Of a DNA stretch of 38,755 nt, positions 32,503 to 38,755 are shown piece by piece; the first letter of the stretch is position 1; each line of letters begins with the position of its first letter. The position numbers and the translations under genes are program-made. Source of the DNA: Bacteroidales bacterium (GTDB taxonomy: Bacteria; Bacteroidota; Bacteroidia; Bacteroidales; UBA932). The notes beneath the pieces are model-generated. The model did no database searches, had not been told where the DNA came from, and saw only the letters and a program-made list of their open reading frames with translations. The DNA lies in the NCBI GenBank assembly GCA_017477465.1, contig JAFUVU010000009.1:1-38755 (forward strand), given 5' to 3'.

Positions 32503-34365
32503 ATGTGGCACGATAACGAGACAGATAAGGATTTTCTTGGTTTTGTGGTACACGAGAAGTTGGTGCGCAGTGTAATCACAAATGATGCGAATTTGCCAGT
32601 GACATTTGGCCTTTTTGGTGATTGGGGTAGTGGAAAGTCGAGTATCCTTAAGATTCTGAAGAGCGATTTGGAGGACAAACCGTTTAAGGAGGACACTATT
32701 GTTATCTACTTTGACGGTTGGGTGTTTGAAGGGTATGATGATGCCAAGTCGGCATTGATGCAAGAGATAACAACTCAGCTTGTTGACCATAAGTCTTTAG
32801 CGAGTGAAGTAAAGGATAATGTTAAAGAAAAGGCGAAGAAGGTCTTCAAGTCCATCAAATGGCTTCGTGCACTGAAGTGGGGAGCCACAAATCTCGTCAT
32901 CCCGGGAGTCGCGGCTTATGCTACTGGTGGTTTCTCTTTAATCCCTTTTCTTTTGGGAAAACTGCGAGAAAACAAGGACACGCTTGTGGAGAAGGTAACA
33001 GGAGACGAGGGCGTAAAATTCTTGGAGGATATATTCAAAACCAGTCCTGCTGAGCCAGATTACTCTTCCGTTAGAGAATTCCGTGATAGTTTTTCGGAGT
33101 TGATAGATGCCACTGGCAAAAAACGTTTAGTCGTGTTAATCGATGACTTAGACCGGTGCAGCCCTCAGCGAATTGTCGAGAATCTTGAGGCAATAAAGTT
33201 GTTCCTGAATGTGGGCAAAACGGCATTTGTCATAGCAGCTGATGAGGCTATTATTTCTGACGCAGTGTATTCTGTATATACTACCTCGTTGGGAAATCGG
33301 ACATCCGAAGAGAAGCACAACCTTGGCAAAGACTATTTGGAAAAGCTAATCCAAGTGCCATATAATCTTCCTCGTCTTTCTTCAATGGAGGTTGAGACTT
33401 ATATCAATATGCTGTTGTGTAAGTCGTGTCTTAATAAAGATGAATTTGAAGAACTGAGGTTGAAGTTCCAAGAGTTTATCACCGAGAAGAAAAACAGTAT
33501 TTTCGATTGGGAGAATATATCTCCACTGATAAAGAGCGAAGAGATTAAGCAGAAGATCTTTCCACTTGTCAGTTTTATGGCTCCTGTGTCTGATATTATC
33601 GCAAGTAGTATGGATGGCAATCCTCGGCTTATTAAGCGATTTCTTAACGCCTATGAGTTGCGGACAAATCTATTAGAGGTTGGAGGGTTTGCTGACCAGA
33701 AGACAAGACTTGCTCTGCTGAAATTGATGGTAATAGAGCGTACCGACGATAAACTGTTTCAGCAATTATATGGTTGGCAAAAAATGCAAGATGATAAGCA
33801 CGTCGAAGATTTGGAGGCTCTTGCTGTGAAGAAAGACGCCAAATACGATGGAGAGCTAAAGGCATGGGATACCCCTTCGATGAGAAATCTGATGGCTCAA
33901 GAGCCCAAATTCAGTGAAGTGGATATGAAAACATTGTTCTGGGCCACACGGGCTTCATACGGCAGTGCAATGACAGGATTAACCTTGACTTCACAGGCTG
34001 TAAGAGATCTGATTTCAGCTGTGTTGGCCGATGCTACCACAGACAATATGATAGAACAAAGTTTTATCCCTAGGATAAAGGCGTTGACAGGCGGTGATTA
34101 TACTGATTTCTTTAAGTTGCTTGACAAGAAGATATTGTCAGATCCCTCACATAAGAGCGGGTACAATGTCTATTTCTTTTGTGTGGATGGAGACTTGCCA
34201 AATGCTTACACATCATTTAAGTCCTTGTTGAGTAGAGTGACTATCGATGATATACCGGGATCAATGGGGGCTAAGTTCAAGAAAATTAAAAAGAATCATT
34301 CACAAGATACTGCTTTCCAGAATTTATTTAAAGGAGATACTGAGATATCTAGAGCAATGAAATAG
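32503..34365 (+). CDS. qatA: QatA: KAP-family P-loop ATPase of the Qat defence system
   Basis: A 620-residue KAP NTPase with Walker A GDWGSGKSS (39-47) and Walker B with the KAP signature LIDDLDRCSP (212-221), followed by the ADE sensor (VIAADEAII). A hydrophobic segment near 125-150 (NLVIPGVAAYATGGFSLIPF) could be membrane associated, as in other KAP proteins. The start chosen is ATG 32503, 11 bp after the previous stop; the upstream frame from 32413 runs through the end of the preceding gene and is unlikely. The three following genes are QatB, C and D, which identifies the system. Its mechanism is not known in detail. Confidence 0.88.
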   Translation: MWHDNETDKDFLGFVVHEKLVRSVITNDANLPVTFGLFGDWGSGKSSILKILKSDLEDKPFKEDTIVIYFDGWVFEGYDDAKSALMQEITTQLVDHKSLASEVKDNVKEKAKKVFKSIKWLRALKWGATNLVIPGVAAYATGGFSLIPFLLGKLRENKDTLVEKVTGDEGVKFLEDIFKTSPAEPDYSSVREFRDSFSELIDATGKKRLVVLIDDLDRCSPQRIVENLEAIKLFLNVGKTAFVIAADEAIISDAVYSVYTTSLGNRTSEEKHNLGKDYLEKLIQVPYNLPRLSSMEVETYINMLLCKSCLNKDEFEELRLKFQEFITEKKNSIFDWENISPLIKSEEIKQKIFPLVSFMAPVSDIIASSMDGNPRLIKRFLNAYELRTNLLEVGGFADQKTRLALLKLMVIERTDDKLFQQLYGWQKMQDDKHVEDLEALAVKKDAKYDGELKAWDTPSMRNLMAQEPKFSEVDMKTLFWATRASYGSAMTGLTLTSQAVRDLISAVLADATTDNMIEQSFIPRIKALTGGDYTDFFKLLDKKILSDPSHKSGYNVYFFCVDGDLPNAYTSFKSLLSRVTIDDIPGSMGAKFKKIKKNHSQDTAFQNLFKGDTEISRAMK

Positions 34366-34366
34366 T

Positions 34367-35254
34367 ATGGGAACATCACAGAAATATAAAGCTTCTGTTT
34401 CCGGACAGCCTAATTGGGGAAAGATGACGGCTGCTTTGATGAGTCTGGCTGCAAGCGAGGCGAAGGAAGAAGAACTTGACCAGGAAGAACAGGAACTAGA
34501 AGAAGATAGTTCTTCAGACCAAGAACCAGCCCCTCAAACAACTCCGACTGATCAAAGGAAGAAAACAATTGAAAGGCGAAGGAGGAGGTTAAATACCCAG
34601 TTAGATAACAATTTACGTAAGTCTGTAAGCCACGCGGTTCGTGCTGCTGGTGGGAAAAAGGCGGTAGTATCAGGACGGTCGTTGGCATTTGGGCATAGTG
34701 GCTATGCGTTCATCAGCAATTTCGTCAATCGTATTGTTGAAATTGCTGAGGTCGGTCTGGTTCGCTGGCTTGAAGATAAAGGGGAAGGGCGGCTTGAAGA
34801 CAAAACTCCTCAAGAAGTTGTAACGACGATACTTGAGTTCTCGAAGGAATCGTTAAATACTATCGACAGTACTGCTGCAAGTGCTGCACTAGAAAGCCTA
34901 AATGACCTCCTAAGGAATAGATTAGGGGATGACCTGTCCAAATTCGATGAAAAGCTCCGGGGCTTACTTGCGCCCGGTGAAATGATAGAGATTATTGACA
35001 TTTTCTTTGCGGACTACATTTATAACCATCTTTCGACCTCCGTGTTTGAAAAGTTGGAGCGAAAATATGGACAGGAAAAGGCATTGCGCTTGATGTCAAA
35101 GATAAAAGATCAAATACGCGAGGATGTTAAAGCTCTTCCCCCAGATCAGCAATCTATGTCGATAGACTGGAAAAGGCAGTCAGGAAAAGATTTGCTTGAA
35201 CACGAGTTTAACAGGATAATAAGCATATACGTACCAGATGAGAATAACAATTAA
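34367..35254 (+). CDS. qatB: QatB: Qat defence system protein
   Basis: A 295-residue protein beginning MGTS, as QatB proteins commonly do. Residues 30-75 are of low complexity, first strongly acidic (EEELDQEEQELEEDSSS) and then basic (KKTIERRRRRLN). The rest is predicted helical (RSVSHAVRAAGGKKAV onward). QatB has no assigned enzyme activity. Recent work on Qat suggests that QatB is modified by QatC in a ubiquitin-like or peptide-modification manner; that is not provable from this sequence. It begins one base after qatA and overlaps qatC by 17 bp. Confidence 0.8.
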   Translation: MGTSQKYKASVSGQPNWGKMTAALMSLAASEAKEEELDQEEQELEEDSSSDQEPAPQTTPTDQRKKTIERRRRRLNTQLDNNLRKSVSHAVRAAGGKKAVVSGRSLAFGHSGYAFISNFVNRIVEIAEVGLVRWLEDKGEGRLEDKTPQEVVTTILEFSKESLNTIDSTAASAALESLNDLLRNRLGDDLSKFDEKLRGLLAPGEMIEIIDIFFADYIYNHLSTSVFEKLERKYGQEKALRLMSKIKDQIREDVKALPPDQQSMSIDWKRQSGKDLLEHEFNRIISIYVPDENNN

Positions 35255-36542
35255 TCAGTACGTCTTAAACGGGGCTCGGTTAAAAATTGAATCCCGGTCA
35301 GACACTGGCATAGATACCAGTGTGGATATAGATATGTGCAATCTGTCCTTTTTTGTGGATAAAATACCATCTTATCTAGTCGATTTGTTCTATCTGGCTT
35401 CTATAGCTTATGGCATTGATAGAGCTATTAGCAGGCATACAAGTTCCATAGATGGGTGGTCTAGAAAACTTGATGTCACCGTTAAGTCGCCCAACTCGGA
35501 ACTCTTTACAAGAAATAAGGAAAGGATAGATGCTATGCTGTCTTTTCTAACTGGCGACATTTGGGACATTGATTATGAATATACTGATCCGCCGGCTATT
35601 CAAGTATCTAATCTGCCTGAGATGGCTTGTGATTTCGGTCAAGTCAACTTGTTCTCAGGAGGTATGGATTCTTTCATAGGGGCTATAGATTATCTTGCTG
35701 GTCCTCATAACGGTAAGTTGTGCCTTATCTCACACTATGATCATAAAATGAGAGGGCCTCTGGAAGATCAGAATGTATCACTATGTGCATTGCAGCCATA
35801 TTCAGAAGATTACTATCATCTGCCGTCGGTCGCTATTTTCCCTGCGACATCCAATGAGAAGACTTGCCGTTCAAGGTCTTTTGTTTTTATAACAATAGCC
35901 TCATTAATCGCTTCGTATAAGCAGATTAAGCTTGTTGTGCCGGAAAACGGCTCTGTATCTTTGAATTACCCCCTGTCGCCTTCAAGAAGAGCCGCTTGTA
36001 GTACAAGAACTACTCATGTGCTTTTTATAAACGCATTGAAGGCATTATTTGCCTCTTTGGGAACTCCGATGGATATTGAGAATCCGTATGAGTTTAAGAC
36101 TAAAGGAACAATGGTTCGCGAATGTAAAGACCAGGCTTTGTTGATTGCCTCCGTCAATCGCACTAACTCCTGTGGTAAGAGGAATATGAAGCAACATATG
36201 ACAGATTCTTCTGCGTCACATTGTGGAAGATGTATGCCTTGTATGTATCGAAAGGCTGCATTGATAGGATACCTTGACGCTACTACATACGGTGACACTT
36301 TGGCGCAGTTGTTCCAAGATAATGGAGCGCGTTCCGACGATTTCTTTGCCATGTTAAACTTTCTTCGTGCCGACCTTACAGATGAAGATATCCGTAAAGA
36401 ATTGAGAATTGCAGGTCTTGGAAGATTAGACACCTTTGAACAGTATGTCCGATTGGTGAAGGCTACAAGAGAAGAATTGAAAGCAATGATACTGGCGCAA
36501 GAGAATTGCGATGAAGTAAAACGTTATGTTGGTCTGATATGA
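35238..36542 (+). CDS. qatC: QatC: QueC-like PP-loop ATPase of the Qat system
   Basis: A 434-residue protein with an N-terminal extension of about 130 residues and a QueC-like PP-loop domain. The ATP-pyrophosphatase motif is NLFSGGMDSF (137-146). The zinc site of QueC is complete: Cys312, Cys329, Cys332 and Cys335 (SCGK, HCGRCMPC). QueC makes the nitrile of 7-cyano-7-deazaguanine, but no other queuosine genes are in the window, so this copy belongs to defence. ATG at 35238 lies within the end of qatB; the stop overlaps the qatD start by 4 bp. Confidence 0.88.
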   Translation: MRITINQYVLNGARLKIESRSDTGIDTSVDIDMCNLSFFVDKIPSYLVDLFYLASIAYGIDRAISRHTSSIDGWSRKLDVTVKSPNSELFTRNKERIDAMLSFLTGDIWDIDYEYTDPPAIQVSNLPEMACDFGQVNLFSGGMDSFIGAIDYLAGPHNGKLCLISHYDHKMRGPLEDQNVSLCALQPYSEDYYHLPSVAIFPATSNEKTCRSRSFVFITIASLIASYKQIKLVVPENGSVSLNYPLSPSRRAACSTRTTHVLFINALKALFASLGTPMDIENPYEFKTKGTMVRECKDQALLIASVNRTNSCGKRNMKQHMTDSSASHCGRCMPCMYRKAALIGYLDATTYGDTLAQLFQDNGARSDDFFAMLNFLRADLTDEDIRKELRIAGLGRLDTFEQYVRLVKATREELKAMILAQENCDEVKRYVGLI

Positions 36543-37225
36543 TTATCGACACACATTGTCATTTCGATATGATGCCCAATCCTGAGGCATACATTAACGA
36601 GCGAGAGAAAGCTGGGGAAATAGTGATAGGAATGACAAATCTTCCTTCGCATTTTGCGATGGGTTTCTCTCATGTTAGGCAATATAAACACATTCGTTTA
36701 GCATTGGGATTGCATCCTTTATTGGCGGCTGAGAACAAAAACGAGGTAAACGGTTTTAAACGGTTTTTAGGGAATACATCATATATTGGAGAAATAGGGC
36801 TTGACTTTTCCAAAGAAGGTTATGCCACAAAAGACGGCCAGATAGATGTCCTGAGAGAATTGCTCATTGCTATTCGGAATAAGCGCAAAATAGTAAGTGT
36901 CCATTCCAGAAGGGCAGAAAAAGAATTGTTAGCCCTATTATGCGAATATGAGATTCCCAATGTAATCTTCCATTGGTACAGTGGTCCTGTCAGCTTGATA
37001 CCCGCAATATTGGAGCAAGGTTACTATTTCTCGGTGAACGAAGCGATGTGTTACTCCCAAAAAGGACGGCAAATTATTGATGCAATTCCTCGTTACAGAC
37101 TGTTGACGGAAACTGATGCTCCTTACAATGACAGGTGTAGTATCCCAAAGTTACTGGAAACAATTGGAGTTGAAAATAAAGTCATCTATAACAATTTTAA
37201 GCGGTTATTAGAGTCTGTAGGATAG
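36539..37225 (+). CDS. qatD: QatD: TatD-like metal-dependent hydrolase of the Qat system
   Basis: A 228-residue TIM-barrel amidohydrolase of the TatD DNase family, slightly shorter than the usual 255-265. All metal ligands are present: His6 and His8 (THCHFD), Glu85 (GEIGLDF), His122 (SVHSRR), His145 (IFHWYSG) and Asp193 (TETDAPY). TatD enzymes cut DNA; in Qat the protein is the presumed nuclease or an amide hydrolase acting on a modified partner. Last gene of the operon. Confidence 0.88.
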   Translation: MIIDTHCHFDMMPNPEAYINEREKAGEIVIGMTNLPSHFAMGFSHVRQYKHIRLALGLHPLLAAENKNEVNGFKRFLGNTSYIGEIGLDFSKEGYATKDGQIDVLRELLIAIRNKRKIVSVHSRRAEKELLALLCEYEIPNVIFHWYSGPVSLIPAILEQGYYFSVNEAMCYSQKGRQIIDAIPRYRLLTETDAPYNDRCSIPKLLETIGVENKVIYNNFKRLLESVG

Positions 37226-37603
37226 AATACTCAATTCTTCTATCAGACATTAACGCCCTGTAAACGGCCCATTCCTGGGAACTGGTGTTGAACAAAGTCG
37301 TTGAATGGTTTTTGACTGATCTGAATTTGATTTTCGATTGATTTCTACGCGAAGCGTATCACAAGTTATAAATGCCAACAACAAAGGGCCAACGCAGCGA
37401 ACCATTAACCAAAAGTTGACCCTTAACCATGAACCCTTAACCGTGAACCATAAGTTAAGGAGCCTGTAAGCAGGGTAGAAGCAGGGTATAGGCTATCTGC
37501 GTGACTTGAAACCTGAAACGTGGAACCTGAAACCGGTAGCTGAGTCATCAGTGTCCCCAGAAAAACGAAATAAACAATAACAAATTAAAATATTCAAATA
37601 CAA
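37226..37603. other. Repeat-rich spacer after the defence operon
   Basis: 378 bp without a gene. It holds a 14-bp tandem pair, cccttaaccatgaa (37420-37433) and cccttaaccgtgaa (37434-37447), then agcagggta twice (near 37469 and 37480), then gaaacctgaaac and ggaacctgaaac (37508-37519, 37522-37533), also with a period of 14. No terminator with a T-run is visible. The pattern resembles short repeats in Bacteroidales surface polysaccharide loci. Confidence 0.6.
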
Positions 37604-38359
37604 ATGATTAACGTTGGAATTATTGGATGTGGCTTCGTAGGCGGAGCCTTGAAAGATTGGTTGGAACATAACAACCCTGAGTGCAAACTGTTCATCAGCG
37701 ACCCTCCCAAGGGGTACTTCGATGACTTGAGCAAGATTGACATTGCCTTCTTGCAGATTCACGTGCCCACTGAGGACGACGGTACGCAGGACCTCACGCT
37801 GATGAAGGAGCTCATCACCAACCTGCCCGACGTTCCCGTGTTCGTTCGCACCACCATCCTCCCCGGAACCAGTGAGATGCTCTCGCGTGAGACCAAACAT
37901 CAGGTATGCTACATGCCAGAGTTCCTGACCGAGCGTACTTTCCTGGAGGATTTCCGCAAGCAGACCATGGTATTCACCGGAGCACAGGAACTGCTCACCA
38001 AGATCTTCGTCGGCAAGAAGTTCACCGTCATGACCCCGCTTGAGGCCGAGCTCACCAAATATATGCACAATGTCTTTGGCGCCTACAAAGTGACTTACTT
38101 CAACGCCTGCCGCGAGTATTGCGAACAGATGGGGGCCGATTGGCGCAAGGTGCACACAGGCATCCTTCTCTCCGGCTACATCAACGATACACACACTTAT
38201 GTCCCCGGTCCCGACGGCAAGTTCGGCTACGGTGGCAAGTGCTTTCCCAAGGACGTCAACGCCTTCGCCAAGATGACAGAAGGCACACCGCTCGGAACGC
38301 TGCTTGAGCACCTGCACGAGCTGAATGTGCATTTCCGTGGAGTCGAAGAGCATATCTAA
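37604..38359 (+). CDS. Short nucleotide-sugar dehydrogenase (UDP-glucose/GDP-mannose dehydrogenase family)
   Basis: A 251-residue protein with a Rossmann domain (GIIGCGFVGGALKDWL), the segment VRTTILPGTSEML, EFLTERTFLEDF in place of the usual APEFLREG, a central domain helix (LTKYMHNVFGAYKVTYFN) and the catalytic-cysteine motif GYGGKCFPKD. It stops soon after that motif and so lacks the roughly 100-residue C-terminal domain that holds the nucleotide sugar in Ugd. The stop is clean, and no downstream frame continues it. Short forms occur in capsule loci, so it may be functional, but catalysis is not assured. It is clearly different from the full-length ugd at 22457. Confidence 0.75.
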   Translation: MINVGIIGCGFVGGALKDWLEHNNPECKLFISDPPKGYFDDLSKIDIAFLQIHVPTEDDGTQDLTLMKELITNLPDVPVFVRTTILPGTSEMLSRETKHQVCYMPEFLTERTFLEDFRKQTMVFTGAQELLTKIFVGKKFTVMTPLEAELTKYMHNVFGAYKVTYFNACREYCEQMGADWRKVHTGILLSGYINDTHTYVPGPDGKFGYGGKCFPKDVNAFAKMTEGTPLGTLLEHLHELNVHFRGVEEHI

Positions 38360-38467
38360 TAAAAGGATTTCTGGCAGCACAGGTGAAACGTATGTTTGCA
38401 GTTCGATACTGCCTGCCAGAACCAGAGTTCAATAATTGAGTCTATTGAAACTTGGAATTAATACCTT

Positions 38468-38644
38468 ATGTCAACATTCAATAACAAAGTCATCCTCCTT
38501 ATTGGAGGCACACGATTAATAACAGAGGCGGTGGTGCGTCACTTCTTGGAGCAGGGAGTGGGGCAGGTACGTGCCTATAGTGGCGATGAAGAAGGGCTGA
38601 CGACGTTGTGGGACCGTAAGCCTCCGATAAACGACGTCTATTAA
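38468..38644 (+). pseudogene. 5' fragment of a CapD/FlaA1-type sugar-nucleotide dehydratase gene
   Basis: The first 50 codons resemble the N-terminus of UDP-GlcNAc 4,6-dehydratases (NNKVILLIGGTRLITEAVVRH compares with a TGGTGSFGNAVV-type start), but the cofactor glycines are degraded. Homology ends near LTTLWDR, exactly where a presumed IS66 left end begins (38616). The frame then runs to a chance stop at 38644. It is a decayed and interrupted gene. Confidence 0.6.
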
Positions 38645-38755
38645 GGCTGCCCGGTAGTGGCTACCTTTGCATCAAAGACTAAAAGCCATGATGACAAAGG
38701 AAGAAGTCGCCCAGGTGATTGCCTACTGCGACGAGAACAAGATCAGTTACAAACA
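38616..38755 (+). mobile_element. Left end of a probable IS66-family insertion sequence (partial)
   Basis: From 38616 the sequence reads GTAAGCCTCCG, close to the GTAA-starting terminal inverted repeats of IS66 elements, and it cuts into the CapD-like gene. A short untranslated leader is followed by the start of an open frame (38688) like the first IS66 gene. The other end, the target duplication and the transposase lie outside the window, so this is an inference from one end. Confidence 0.5.
38688..38755 (+). CDS. N-terminus of a putative IS66 accessory protein (partial)
   Basis: The frame starts ATGATG and encodes TKEEVAQVIAYCDENKISYK before the window ends. Similar starts occur in the first small gene (tnpA-like) of Bacteroidota IS66 elements, as I remember them. 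Either ATG could be used. Only about 22 residues are visible. Confidence 0.45.
   Translation, partial: MMTKEEVAQVIAYCDENKISYK

Noticed and set aside
35238-36542. Queuosine biosynthesis gene queC
   Set aside because: It has an N-terminal extension, sits between qatB and qatD, and no queD, queE or queF is nearby.

Overview
The window looks like a chromosomal segment from a member of the Bacteroidales (Bacteroidota). The 23S/5S rRNA tail is Bacteroidota-like, several promoters match the TTTG / N19-21 / TAnnTTTG consensus of this phylum, and there are a fimbrillin-type lipoprotein relic and a CHSEQSEES-type in-frame repeat. Genus cannot be decided from the sequence alone.

Region 1 (1-9713): end of an rRNA operon with a duplicated terminator hairpin. 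Then come a three-gene set for modified acyl chains (ketosynthase, FAD oxidoreductase, ketoreductase), a convergent minus-strand pair (ROK regulator/kinase and PLP aminotransferase), and a plus-strand unit of a sensor-like membrane protein, a TrkH potassium channel and an SF1B helicase. Region 2 (9730-21899): mostly housekeeping. It holds an S9 peptidase, an HsdR_N-like nuclease-fold protein, a CCA-adding-type nucleotidyltransferase, XerC/D, HPF and HolA. A NatAB-like ABC exporter and a 5'-nucleotidase split over two genes follow, then a lone HRDC protein and YicC on the minus strand.

Region 3 (21983-26660): a nucleotide-sugar block. A near-consensus promoter is followed by a 3' relic of an epimerase gene and four tandem 24-bp repeats, each ending in a start codon. 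Then come UDP-glucose dehydrogenase, a UDP-glucuronate-4-epimerase-like gene carrying a dispersed repeat in its coding frame, dTDP-glucose 4,6-dehydratase and rubrerythrin. Region 4 (26657-28662): a decayed fimbrial lipoprotein and two small accessory genes, one of the pRiA4b ORF-3 family.

Region 5 (29028-37225): the most interesting part. Seven tightly packed or overlapping genes form one apparent anti-phage operon. The last four are a complete QatABCD system (KAP ATPase, QatB, QueC-like QatC, TatD-like QatD). The first three are a DUF262 (ParB-like nuclease) protein with an N-terminal extension, a DUF3696-type AAA ATPase, and a 267-residue protein whose C-terminus resembles the ribosome-cutting domain of colicin E3. 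I know of no described system with this trio, and propose it as a new defence module, either independent or an accessory of Qat.

Region 6 (37226-38755): a repeat-rich spacer, a short nucleotide-sugar dehydrogenase without the usual C-terminal domain, the start of a CapD-like gene cut off by what looks like an IS66-family element, and the window end inside that element. Regions 3 and 6 together suggest that the defence operon sits within or beside a surface-polysaccharide locus that is rearranging.
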